Assembly (NCBI RefSeq): GCF_900163625.1
Contig: NZ_FUIE01000053.1
Location: 1-55,746, forward strand
Length of the DNA: 55,746 bases
Reading direction: 5' to 3'
DNA from: Brevundimonas diminuta 3F5N
GTDB taxonomy: Bacteria; Pseudomonadota; Alphaproteobacteria; Caulobacterales; Caulobacteraceae
Shown here: piece by piece, positions 34,852-42,908 of the stretch
Layout: each line of letters begins with the position of its first letter
Position numbering within the stretch: the first letter of the stretch is position 1
The notes under the pieces: generated by a model
Databases searched by the model: none
The model's input: only the letters and a program-made list of their open reading frames with translations
What the model was told of the DNA's origin: nothing
Made by a program: the position numbers and the translations under genes

Positions 34852-35525
34852 TGAAGAACCCCACGCTGGCCGACACGGCCGCCGCCATCGTCTCGCTCCT
34901 GATCCTGACGGGGGCGGCCTGGATCGCGATCTATGGCCCCGAGACGCCGATCCCAGTGCATTTCGACGCAACCGGGCAGGCCGATCGTTACGGCAGCCGC
35001 TATGAGCTCGCGGCTGTTCTGGCAGGACTGGCGCTGCTCAATCTGCTGGTCGGCTGGATGACCGGACGTCAGGCCGATTCTGTCGCGGACCCGGTCCGCC
35101 GCAAGGGCCTGCGGGGCGGGCAATGGATGTCGAGCATCATTCTGGGCGCGGTTTGCGCCTTCATCGCCTGGGCCAGCCTCGGCCCGGCTGCCACGTCAGG
35201 CGTGAGCCCTCCGGGCATCGCCATGGCCTTCCTGGGCTTCATCTTCCTGATCGCGGGCGCGGTTCTGGGCCGCGTCAGCCCCAACCCCTTCATCGGCGTG
35301 AAGACCCCTTGGGCCTATAAGTCGCGGCTGGCCTGGGACCGCTCCAATCGGCTGGCCGGCCGGTTGGTGTTCTGGCTGGGAGCGCTCGGTCTGATCGCCA
35401 GCCCCTTCATCGCCCAGCCCGCAGGGATGATCGCCCTGATCGTCGGCGTCCTGATCGCCGCCCTCTGGTCCGGGTTCGAGAGCTGGCGCGTCTGGCGCAC
35501 CGATCCCGACCGCCAGCCCTTCTGA
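34848..35525 (+). CDS. sdpI: SdpI-family membrane protein
   Basis: A 225-residue protein with about six membrane segments. The N-terminal DUF1648 part has the motif IPVHFDATGQADRYGSR. The C-terminal SdpI part has NPFIGVKTPWAYKSRLAWDRSNRLAGR. In Bacillus, SdpI is the immunity and signal-transducing partner for the SdpC toxin. Here no sdpABC toxin genes are visible, so it may protect against foreign peptides or serve another membrane role. Translation is coupled to sdpR (ATGA), and GAGGAGGAG before the ATG is a strong ribosome site. Confidence 0.88.
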   Translation: MMKNPTLADTAAAIVSLLILTGAAWIAIYGPETPIPVHFDATGQADRYGSRYELAAVLAGLALLNLLVGWMTGRQADSVADPVRRKGLRGGQWMSSIILGAVCAFIAWASLGPAATSGVSPPGIAMAFLGFIFLIAGAVLGRVSPNPFIGVKTPWAYKSRLAWDRSNRLAGRLVFWLGALGLIASPFIAQPAGMIALIVGVLIAALWSGFESWRVWRTDPDRQPF

Positions 35526-35555
35526 TCACTTAACAACCTCACGACGGAGACGACC

Positions 35556-36476
35556 ATGCTGACCCTCGCCGCCGCCCTGTTGCTTTCGCCGGTTTCGACG
35601 CCCGTCGAACTGGCCTCGACGCCCGCCGCCCTTCAGGGAACCCTGCTGATGCCCGAAGGCCAGATGCGGGCCGCCGCCGTCATCATCGCCGGATCGGGCC
35701 CGACCGACCGCGACGGGAATAGCCCCGTCGGGGTAACCGGCGGCGTCTATCACCAACTGGCCGAGGGCTTGGCCGAACGCGGGATCGCCACCGTCCGCTT
35801 CGACAAGCGCGGCATCGCCGCCAGCGCCCCCGCGGCGACCGGTGAGGCAAACCTCACCTTCGACACCTTCATCGACGACGCCAAAGCCTGGGCCCGACAG
35901 ACGGCCCAGAAGACCGGCGCGCCCTGCGTCTGGCTGATCGGCCATTCGGAAGGCGCCCTGATCGCCCAGGCGGCAGCGGCCGACAATCCGGGCGTCTGCG
36001 GTCTGGTCCTGCTGTCGCCGGTCGGCGTGCGCGCCAATATCGAACTCCGTCGCCAGCTCGAGCCCAAGCTGCCGCCCACCGTCAAACCCGAAGTCGATCA
36101 TATCCTGAGCGAACTGGAGGCCGGACGCACCGTCATGGAGACCCCGCCCTATCTGGCCGCGCTGTTCCGTCCCTCGATCCAGCCCTATCTGATCTCCTAT
36201 TTCGTCGTGGACCCCCAGGCCCTGATCGCCGCCTATGATCGTCCGGTTCTGCTGGGCCACGGCTCGACCGACATCCAGGTGGTTCCAGCAAACAGCGAGA
36301 CGCTTCTGGCAGCCCAACCCAAGGCCGAACGGATTGTCTTCGAGGGCTTGAACCACATCCTACGTCAGGCTCCTGCGGACCCGGCTGGCAACGCCGCCAC
36401 CTATGGCGACGCCTCGATCCCGCTGGGCGCCGAGGTCGTTCCCGCCGTGGCCGACTTCATCCTGAAGGCGCGCTGA
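35556..36476 (+). CDS. Secreted alpha/beta hydrolase
   Basis: A 306-residue protein with a short N-terminal signal sequence (MLTLAAALLLSPVSTPVELAS). The alpha/beta-hydrolase nucleophile elbow is WLIGHSEGALIA. The oxyanion region is VIIAGSGPTDRDGNS, with Asp in GHGSTDIQV and His in EGLNHILRQ. It resembles serine hydrolases annotated as acyl-CoA thioester hydrolase or dienelactone-type enzymes. The substrate is unknown. It lies 30 bases after sdpI and may be in the same operon. Confidence 0.85.
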   Translation: MLTLAAALLLSPVSTPVELASTPAALQGTLLMPEGQMRAAAVIIAGSGPTDRDGNSPVGVTGGVYHQLAEGLAERGIATVRFDKRGIAASAPAATGEANLTFDTFIDDAKAWARQTAQKTGAPCVWLIGHSEGALIAQAAAADNPGVCGLVLLSPVGVRANIELRRQLEPKLPPTVKPEVDHILSELEAGRTVMETPPYLAALFRPSIQPYLISYFVVDPQALIAAYDRPVLLGHGSTDIQVVPANSETLLAAQPKAERIVFEGLNHILRQAPADPAGNAATYGDASIPLGAEVVPAVADFILKAR

Positions 36477-36481
36477 GACGG

Positions 36482-37216
36482 TTACCCGTCCAGCTCCGCC
36501 CGCGCCTGTTCGGCCAAATCAAAGAAGCGGCGGCGGACCTCGGCGGCGAAGGGGTTGTCGTGTTCGATGGCGCGGAACACCGCAGCGCTGTCGTGACGGA
36601 CCATGTCGACGCCCTGCATGACGCGCTCGAAGCTGGTCGTGGTCATGCGCGTCGGCAGCGGCTCCATCGCCAGCAGGACCTTGGCGATCAGATGGGTCAG
36701 CCCCTGCACCGTCGCCGCTTCGCGGTCGTGATCCTCGGGCGTGACGACGAAGACCTTGAGCCCCAACGCCTTGCGGCAGAAGGCGGCCGTACGCCACGCC
36801 GCCTTGTCGCCGCGCACCGGGCAGACGGCGATTCTCAACCCCGCAATGCCGTCCTTGCCGCTCTGGGGGCCAAACAATGGGTGAGTGCCGACGATCTGAA
36901 TACCCTGCGGCAGGCCATCCAGCATGACCTTGGCCGGCTTCACCTTCACCGAACCCACGTCGAGGATCAGGGCGTCCTGCGCCACGTGTGGCGCGATCGC
37001 CGCAACCGTTTCCGCCAGCACGCCGACCGGAACGGCCAGCACCACCGCCGGACAGGTGGCCGCCTCTTCCAGCGTGGTCAGCCGCGCCAGCCCCTCGCCG
37101 TCGCTGACCGCCGGATCATGCGCGAGGATGTCGAACCACGGCGACAGATGCTTCGCCGTCAGCCGCCCGAAGGCGCCGAAACCGATCAGGCCAAGCTTTG
37201 GCTTGAGGGCGCTCAC
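36482..37216 (-). CDS. Prephenate/arogenate dehydrogenase family protein
   Basis: A 244-residue NAD(P)-binding protein starting GTG-AGC at 37216, in a 4-base overlap with the pyrC stop. The Rossmann loop is LGLIGFGAFGRLTAKHL. VGTHPLFGPQSGKDG is the TyrA substrate motif with the active-site His, and VVTPEDHDREAATVQGLTHLIAK follows. It is shorter than classical TyrA (about 280 or more) and has no regulatory ACT domain, like plant and cyanobacterial arogenate dehydrogenases. It probably makes tyrosine. Coupling to pyrC is unexpected functionally. Confidence 0.85.
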   Translation of the reverse strand: MSALKPKLGLIGFGAFGRLTAKHLSPWFDILAHDPAVSDGEGLARLTTLEEAATCPAVVLAVPVGVLAETVAAIAPHVAQDALILDVGSVKVKPAKVMLDGLPQGIQIVGTHPLFGPQSGKDGIAGLRIAVCPVRGDKAAWRTAAFCRKALGLKVFVVTPEDHDREAATVQGLTHLIAKVLLAMEPLPTRMTTTSFERVMQGVDMVRHDSAAVFRAIEHDNPFAAEVRRRFFDLAEQARAELDG

Positions 37217-38550
37217 CCCGCCAGCGTCTCCTGGAAGCGCACCGGCTGACCGTGGGCCTGACCGATCAGTTCGCCGTCCTTCATCACCACGCGGCCGCGC
37301 ACGATGGTGGCCACCGGCCAACCCGTCGTCTCGAAGCCATCGAAGGGGGTCCAGCCGCAGCGCGTCGCCTGCTGGTCGTGCGTGATGGTCTTCTTCGCCT
37401 TCAGATCGACGATGGTCAGGTCGGCGTCATAGCTGACGGCCATCCGCCCCTTGTTGGCCGTGCCGAACACCCGCTGCGCCCCGCCAGACGTCAGGTCGAT
37501 GAAGCGTTCCAGCGACAGACGGCCGTTCGCCACATGCGTCAACATCAGCGGCACCAAGGTCTGCACGCCCGGCATCCCCGAGGGCGAGGCCGGATAGGGC
37601 TTGGACTTTTCTTCCTTGGTGTGCGGCGCGTGGTCCGAGCCGAGCACATCGGCCACCCCCTGCTGCATCCCCCACAGCCACAGGGCGTCGACGTGCTCCT
37701 GCGAGCGGATCGGCGGGTTCATCTGGGCGTAGGCGCCGAGGCGCTGATAGGCTTCCGGCGCGACCAGCGTCAGGTGCTGGGGCGTGATCTCGACCGTAGC
37801 GACGTCCTTGTGGAAGCGCAGGAACTCCATCTCGTCGCGCGTCGTGACGTGCAGGACGTGGATGCGGGCGCCGGTCTCTTTCGCCAGCCCGACCAGACGG
37901 CGGGTGGACATGATGGCGCTTTCGGCGTCGCGGACTTCCGGGTGACTGGTCCAGTCGCCGGTGCGGGCCAGGTTGCGGCGCTCGACCAGGCGGTATTCGT
38001 CTTCCGAGTGGAAGGTGGCGCGGCGGCGCACGTTGGACAGGACCTTGCGCACGCCCTCGTCGTCGGCGACCAGCAGGTCGCCGGTCGAGGCGCCCATGAA
38101 GACCTTGACCCCGCAGCAGCCCGGCAGACGCTCCAGATCGGCCAGATGCTCAACGTTCTCATGCGTGCCGCCGACGTAGAAGGCGTGGTCCGTCCACATA
38201 CGGTTGTTTGCCCGCGCCAGCTTGTCGGCCATGGTGTCGGGATCGGTCGTATTGGGGTTGGTGTTTGGCATCTCGAACACGGCGACGACGCCGCCCAGAG
38301 CCGCCGCGCGGCTGCCGGTCTCGAGGTCTTCCTTCCATTCCAGCCCCGGCTCGCGGAAGTGGACCTGGGTGTCGATGACGCCGGGCAGGACCGTCAGGCC
38401 GGTGGCGTCGAACACCTCGCCCGCCGAAGCCTGGGACAGGTCGCCGATGAAGGCGATGCGGCCATCGATGACGCCGACGTCGGCCTTGCCCCGCCCGGCG
38501 TGGTTGGCCACCTCGCCGCCCCGAACGATCAGGTCATAGGTCTGGGTCAT
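37213..38550 (-). CDS. pyrC: Dihydroorotase (cyclic amidohydrolase class)
   Basis: Cyclises carbamoyl-aspartate in pyrimidine synthesis. 445 residues from the ATG at 38550 (AGGAG 9 bases upstream; another ATG at 38559 abuts that site). Metal-site and catalytic motifs are VIDTQVHFREPG, CGVKVFMGAS (carboxylated Lys), FHSEDE, HVLHVTT and SDHAPHTKEEK. The first motif normally reads D-x-H-x-H, but here residue 62 is Gln (D60-T-Q62-V-H64). I recall the same change in other alphaproteobacterial dihydroorotases. A hydantoinase-like role is the alternative. Confidence 0.88.
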   Translation of the reverse strand: MTQTYDLIVRGGEVANHAGRGKADVGVIDGRIAFIGDLSQASAGEVFDATGLTVLPGVIDTQVHFREPGLEWKEDLETGSRAAALGGVVAVFEMPNTNPNTTDPDTMADKLARANNRMWTDHAFYVGGTHENVEHLADLERLPGCCGVKVFMGASTGDLLVADDEGVRKVLSNVRRRATFHSEDEYRLVERRNLARTGDWTSHPEVRDAESAIMSTRRLVGLAKETGARIHVLHVTTRDEMEFLRFHKDVATVEITPQHLTLVAPEAYQRLGAYAQMNPPIRSQEHVDALWLWGMQQGVADVLGSDHAPHTKEEKSKPYPASPSGMPGVQTLVPLMLTHVANGRLSLERFIDLTSGGAQRVFGTANKGRMAVSYDADLTIVDLKAKKTITHDQQATRCGWTPFDGFETTGWPVATIVRGRVVMKDGELIGQAHGQPVRFQETLAG

Positions 38551-38618
38551 CGCGCGCATCTCCTGAAGTTCCGGCGCTTATGCGCGCCGAAGGCTTGGAG
38601 ACGCAAGCCGAGGGGCGA

Positions 38619-39575
38619 TCAGGCCGCCCGCTCAGCCAGCAACTTTTTCGCCGCCTTCAGCACCCGCTCATAGGGCAGGTCCATCATGTGCTGGATGTGC
38701 TGGTTCAGGCGCGGGTCCAGTTCGCGGAACTCGTCCAGGGTGCGCGGACCGCGTACGGCGACGCCGGTCCACGGGCGTTTCAGCGTCTCGTCCGAGGGGC
38801 CGAAGACCGCCACCGTCGGAACACCCGCCGCCACGGCCAGTTGGGTCCACAGGGAATCGCCGCCCAGATAGAGGTCTGCGTGCGACAGGGCCGCCGCCGT
38901 GTGCAGCCGCGTCAGCCGCCCCTGCAGTTCGATCACCCGGTCGCGCTTGACCGCCGAACGAACGGTCTGGGCCGCGTCGCGGTCGGCCTCCTCGCCCACG
39001 ATCATCAGTCGCCCGCCCGCCAGCGGTCCGCCCTCGCCCAGCAGGGAGATGGCGATCTTGGCGTAGCGGTCGGCGGGCCAGCGCTTGCCGATCCAGTCGG
39101 CGCCCGGCCCGATGGCCAGGATCGGGCCCGAACCCGGCGGGATCAGGACGTCGGCGGCCTCCTGCGTATCGCGGCTGATGAACAGCTTCGGCGCCGGAAT
39201 TTCATCCAGCTGCAAGGTCCGCGCCGCCTGTTCAACCAGATGCACGCCCGGAAGCGCCTTTTCCTTCACCGCTCGGCGCTGACGCCGCAGCTTGCCCGAC
39301 AGGGTCGAGCCGCGCATGTCGACCACCAGCCCCCAGTTGGTCTCGCGCACCTGGTTCCACAGGGCGATCCAATCCCAGCGTCCGTCACGGTCCAGGGTGA
39401 TCAGTCGTTGAAGACGCGGCAGGTCGGCGAACAGAGGCGCGCTGGCCGGCGAGCCCACGACGGTGAAGGTCGCCTGCGGGATGGCCTCGACAAGCTGGGC
39501 CAGCGCCCCCGACGACAGGACCGCCTCCTCGGCGTCCGCCTCGGCGATGTAGAGGATCGGAAAACGACCATGCAT
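38619..39575 (-). CDS. Glycosyltransferase family 9 (heptosyltransferase-like)
   Basis: A 318-residue GT-B protein. Typical GT9 blocks are the N-terminal ILYIAEADAEEAVLSSGALAQL (a variant of the usual G-D region), WGLVVDMRGSTLSG, IGPGADWIGKRWPADRYAKIA, and the nucleotide-sugar part ALSHADLYLGGDSLWTQLAVAAGVPTVAVFGPSD. Such enzymes add heptose or similar sugars to the lipopolysaccharide core. It is the only LPS gene in the window. It lies 69 bases upstream of pyrC on the same strand. Confidence 0.87.
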   Translation of the reverse strand: MHGRFPILYIAEADAEEAVLSSGALAQLVEAIPQATFTVVGSPASAPLFADLPRLQRLITLDRDGRWDWIALWNQVRETNWGLVVDMRGSTLSGKLRRQRRAVKEKALPGVHLVEQAARTLQLDEIPAPKLFISRDTQEAADVLIPPGSGPILAIGPGADWIGKRWPADRYAKIAISLLGEGGPLAGGRLMIVGEEADRDAAQTVRSAVKRDRVIELQGRLTRLHTAAALSHADLYLGGDSLWTQLAVAAGVPTVAVFGPSDETLKRPWTGVAVRGPRTLDEFRELDPRLNQHIQHMMDLPYERVLKAAKKLLAERAA

Positions 39576-39825
39576 AAAGCGACTCTAGCCGGATTCTCTT
39601 CGGAATTCAGCGGAGATGCGGCGAGAGCCTCTCACCCTTTCGCCATCACCGGCCAAAGGCGCCAAGGACTTCGTGTTCCAGACCGATCCGTCGCCTTGCT
39701 GTTGATCCATCCGGGCCACGACATTCGTCTCTGGTTCGGGGGACCGGGTTGAACCGAGACGGACCGCTTGACCGGCTCCGGATCGCCCACGCGCATTCTG
39801 CGCCGCCTTGCGCTAAACCCCGCCC

Positions 39826-40371
39826 ATGTCCCTGCCTCTTCTTCCCGATCGGACCTGCGGCGGCTGCGTCGAATGCTGCCGCGTGATTCCGCTGAACCTG
39901 CCTGAACTGGCCAAGCCGACAGGCGAGTTGTGCGCCTATTGCGTCGATGGCGCGGGATGCTCGGTGCATGAGATCCGGCCGCAGACCTGTCGTGTCTGGT
40001 TCTGCCTGTGGCGGGCGGTGGAGCTGTCGGACGACTGGCGGCCGGATCGCAGCGGCGTCATCGTGCGTCCCGATGGAGTCGAGGACGGGATCATCACCCT
40101 CTATGTCCTGCGCCGCACGGACTTTCTGGTGGGGATGGAGGTCTTCATCACCGTGGCGGGCTGGATCGCCGAGGGCATTGAGGTGGCGCTCAGCGTGCCC
40201 GGCCCGGTCGGAACCTATCCGGCGCGCGCCGTCGTCACCGACTGGCTGCGGCCCGCCATCGAGGACGGCGATCCCGAAGCCTTCGCCGCGCGCGTCCTCG
40301 CCTCGCTGGATCGGCTGACGGCCCACGACTTCCAGCCGGACGGGATCACGGCGCGCTACGCCGTCGCCTGA
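39826..40371 (+). CDS. YkgJ-type cysteine-cluster protein
   Basis: A 181-residue protein whose N terminus has CGGCVECC, then CAYCVDGAGCSVHEIRPQTCRVWFC, the CxxCxxCC-type cluster of the YkgJ/UPF0153 family, probably binding zinc or an Fe-S cluster. The rest is a mixed alpha/beta tail without known motifs. Function unknown. The 250 bases before it (39576-39825) contain no gene that I can support. Its end overlaps the convergent nucleotidyltransferase-like gene by 16 bases. Confidence 0.83.
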   Translation: MSLPLLPDRTCGGCVECCRVIPLNLPELAKPTGELCAYCVDGAGCSVHEIRPQTCRVWFCLWRAVELSDDWRPDRSGVIVRPDGVEDGIITLYVLRRTDFLVGMEVFITVAGWIAEGIEVALSVPGPVGTYPARAVVTDWLRPAIEDGDPEAFAARVLASLDRLTAHDFQPDGITARYAVA

Positions 40372-40940
40372 GCGCCGTCGATGACCGTGATCTCGGGCCA
40401 GCGGCCGCGGGCGTTGGCGACTGCCCGATCCCAGCCCTTGGCCAGGCCGCGTGTCGGATTGGGGCGGATCGTCATGGCGAATACGTCTTCCAGCCCGAAG
40501 GGCGCGATGACGCTGAGGCGGTCGTCCGCCTCCAGCCGCACGCCGACGGCGAAGGCCGGGGCGACGAAACGGGCCGGGGCGTCGTCGGTGCAGGTCAGGG
40601 GGTCATAAGGCTCGCCGAACTTGCCCTCGAACCACAGATGGACCCGCGCCTGGTTCCGCACCTCGACCTGATCGCGCAGGGGCGGTTCAAAGGCGGCGGC
40701 GACGCGCTTGATGACGGCGTCCTCGGTGTCCCAGGACGTGTCGGCGTCGAAATAGCCGATGTCGTAGTCCTTGATCCCATAGCCGACCGGGCGGCCCGTC
40801 TGGACGTTCCACACCGCCTGATAAACGGCCCCGGAGAACAGCCGCCAGTCGGGCAGATCCAGGCCCCGCATCACGGTCAACACATGCATCAGGCCCGCAT
40901 CAGCGCGGACGATCTCGATCAGGCGGGCTTCCAGGGTCAT
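40356..40940 (-). CDS. DUF925 nucleotidyltransferase-like protein
   Basis: A 194-residue protein with the DUF925 (NTP_transf_6) pattern. It shows LPDWRLFSGAVYQAVWN, the acidic motif GIKDYDIGYFDADTSWDTED (the D-x-D of nucleotidyltransferases), RNQARVHLWFEGKFG and FGLEDVFAMTIRPNP. Members are thought to be nucleotidyltransferases but no substrate is known. It starts 42 bases from the 3' end of thiD on the same strand and may be its downstream partner. Confidence 0.85.
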   Translation of the reverse strand: MTLEARLIEIVRADAGLMHVLTVMRGLDLPDWRLFSGAVYQAVWNVQTGRPVGYGIKDYDIGYFDADTSWDTEDAVIKRVAAAFEPPLRDQVEVRNQARVHLWFEGKFGEPYDPLTCTDDAPARFVAPAFAVGVRLEADDRLSVIAPFGLEDVFAMTIRPNPTRGLAKGWDRAVANARGRWPEITVIDGAQATA

Positions 40941-40981
40941 GCTGTCCAGTGAGGGCGATTCCGACGCCGCGCCAAGCGGCC

Positions 40982-41827
40982 TCAGTTCCGCACCGGCCAG
41001 GCGTGATCCAACGGGCCGTGGCCCTGGCCCAGACCGGGCGCGCGACGGATGGCCTCGGCCACATAAGCCCAGGCTTCAGCGACGGCGACCGGCAAAGGCA
41101 GGCTCTTGGCGATCCCCGCCGCGCAGGCGCTGGCCAGGGTGCAGCCGGTGCCGTGGGTGTGACGCGTCTCGACCCGTTCGCTCTCCAGCACCGTCTCGCC
41201 GTCGGCGGTCAGAAGCAGATCGACCACCGTCTCGCCCGGCACATGGCCGCCCTTCATCAGGACCGCGCGCGCGCCCATGTTCAACAGCGCCTCGCCCGCC
41301 CGGCGCTGGCCGTCCAGATCGGCGACCGTCAGCCCGGTCAGGGCCTCGGCCTCCGGCGCATTGGGCGTCAGCAACGCCGCGCGCGGCACCATCAGGCGGC
41401 GCACGGCCTCGACGGCGCGGTCCTCCAGCAGGGGCGAACCGCCCTTGGCGATCATCACAGGGTCGACCACGGCCGGGACGCCCATCGCATAGTCGATCAG
41501 GCCGGCGACCCTCTCCACCACCTCGACCGAGCCCAGCATGCCGGTTTTCAAGGCATCCGCGCCGATATCGTCCAGCACCACCTTGGCCTGAGCCTCAATG
41601 ACGTCCAGCGGCACGGGGTGCACGCCGTGAACGCCCAAGGTGTTCTGTATGGTGATGGCGGTGATCGCGGTGGCGGCGAACCCGCCCAGCATGGTCACGG
41701 CCTTGATGTCGGCCTGAATGCCCGCCCCGCCGCCGGAGTCGGAGCCGGCCAGGATGAGCACTCGGCCTCTTTTCAGCGCCCTATCGTCTCCGGCGCGGTC
41801 GGAAGCGGCTTGAGGAATTTCGCTCAT
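40982..41827 (-). CDS. thiD: Hydroxymethylpyrimidine/phosphomethylpyrimidine kinase
   Basis: Phosphorylates HMP and HMP-phosphate in thiamine synthesis. 281 residues from the ATG at 41827, in a 4-base overlap with the SMR gene stop. Ribokinase-fold motifs: ILAGSDSGGGAGIQADIK, the substrate and ATP sites VDPVMIAKGGSPLL and TPNAPEAEALTG, and the catalytic THGTGCTLASACAAGIA. No TPP riboswitch is visible upstream, so it is probably not in the thiamine regulon here. Confidence 0.94.
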   Translation of the reverse strand: MSEIPQAASDRAGDDRALKRGRVLILAGSDSGGGAGIQADIKAVTMLGGFAATAITAITIQNTLGVHGVHPVPLDVIEAQAKVVLDDIGADALKTGMLGSVEVVERVAGLIDYAMGVPAVVDPVMIAKGGSPLLEDRAVEAVRRLMVPRAALLTPNAPEAEALTGLTVADLDGQRRAGEALLNMGARAVLMKGGHVPGETVVDLLLTADGETVLESERVETRHTHGTGCTLASACAAGIAKSLPLPVAVAEAWAYVAEAIRRAPGLGQGHGPLDHAWPVRN

Positions 41828-42168
41828 GCCGTCACGCCCGAGAACAGTTTCAGCCCGACGATGCCCGCGACGATCAGCAGGATGCAGACAGCTCGCACCG
41901 CCGTCGCCGGCTCGCCATAGACGGCCACGCCGACCACCGCCGCGCCTACGGCGCCGATGCCCGTCCAGACAGCGTAGGCCGTGCCGACCGGCAGGCGTTG
42001 CGTCGCCGCCCACAGCCCGACCATGCTGGCGGCCAAGGCGACAGCCACGCCCAGCGAAATCAGCGGCCGCTGCACGCCGACGTATTTGACGCCGGACGCC
42101 CAGCCCACTTCGAACAGGCCCGCCACGACGAGAACCAGCCAGGGATTAAGAGACAGAAGCCAAGACAT
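41824..42168 (-). CDS. Small multidrug resistance (SMR) family transporter, SugE/Gdx-like
   Basis: A 114-residue protein with four transmembrane helices, working as a dual-topology dimer in the family. The essential membrane Glu is in VAGLFEVGWASGVKYV. GTAYAVWTGIGAVGAAVVG is the SMR signature. The pattern GLFEVGWA with K-Y instead of K-x-S leans toward the SugE/Gdx guanidinium exporters, but I see no guanidine riboswitch. ATG chosen at 42168 (MSWLLSLNPW). Translation is coupled to thiD. Confidence 0.88.
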   Translation of the reverse strand: MSWLLSLNPWLVLVVAGLFEVGWASGVKYVGVQRPLISLGVAVALAASMVGLWAATQRLPVGTAYAVWTGIGAVGAAVVGVAVYGEPATAVRAVCILLIVAGIVGLKLFSGVTA

Positions 42169-42437
42169 GACGGCTGAATGGCGGATGGCGCACATTCAGA
42201 CAAGGGCCTGCCCCTCCTACAGCGAGAGCTGTCAGCCCTGATCAGCATTCCGATCTATGCGCGACAGCACACCAGCGTCGAAATTCTTGCGAACACCGAT
42301 CGGCAACACGCTTAGGACATGTCAGGGTTCAATGATCTTGAGTTACCATTCAGGTTGCATTCTTTTATTCGCAACACAGAAACAATTCTTCCATCACAAG
42401 CGTTGCCGCCTCGATTCCCCGAAAAGAGTGGGTCTGA

Positions 42438-42905
42438 ATGTCGACGCCCGTGGTTCATACCGGAATACTGATCCGACGCCCCGTAGACGAGGTTTATCAA
42501 GCCTTTACAGAACCAGGGGTGACGTCGTGGTTCTGGTTCACCCATGGCGATCGCCGCCTGTCGCCGGGGGCGACTGTGACATGGACCTGGGGGATGTACG
42601 GCGTTTCAACCCGCGTCCTGGTCAAGGACGTTCAGGTCAATCAGCGCATCCTCATCGACTGGAATCTTGATGATCAGCCGACCGAGGTCGAGTGGCGCTT
42701 CGAAGCACGCGACAAGACGACCTGGGTCGAGATCTTCAATCGCGGCTTCCCCGCCACGGACGAGGGGGTGAAGGCCGCGCTGGACGCCATGGACGGCTTC
42801 ACCCTGGTCCTGGCCGGCGCCAAGCTGTGGCTGGAGCGAGCGATCGAGCCGACCTTCATCGTCGATCGCTTCCCCGACCAGGTTCTGCCCGACTGGAAGG
42901 GCTGA
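42438..42905 (+). CDS. SRPBCC (AHSA1-type) domain protein
   Basis: A 155-residue START-like protein. IRRPVDEVYQAFTEPGVTSWFWF, GMYGVSTRVLVKDVQVNQRILIDW and TWVEIFNRGFP match the activator-of-Hsp90-ATPase-homologue family, which binds hydrophobic ligands. There is no Hsp90 link here. The 269 bases before it (42169-42437) are the most AT-rich stretch of the neighbourhood; TTGAGT at 42338 with a T-rich zone at 42361-42368 may be its promoter. It is convergent with folP, with 3 bases between stops. Confidence 0.83.
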   Translation: MSTPVVHTGILIRRPVDEVYQAFTEPGVTSWFWFTHGDRRLSPGATVTWTWGMYGVSTRVLVKDVQVNQRILIDWNLDDQPTEVEWRFEARDKTTWVEIFNRGFPATDEGVKAALDAMDGFTLVLAGAKLWLERAIEPTFIVDRFPDQVLPDWKG

Positions 42906-42908
42906 GGC

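Noticed and set aside
39576..39825. Possible gene or pseudogene in the gap between the GT9 and YkgJ-type genes
   Set aside because: Frames through it are either shadows of the neighbours or stop early; no motif or ribosome site seen. I see nothing I can name there apart from the likely promoters of the two divergent genes.
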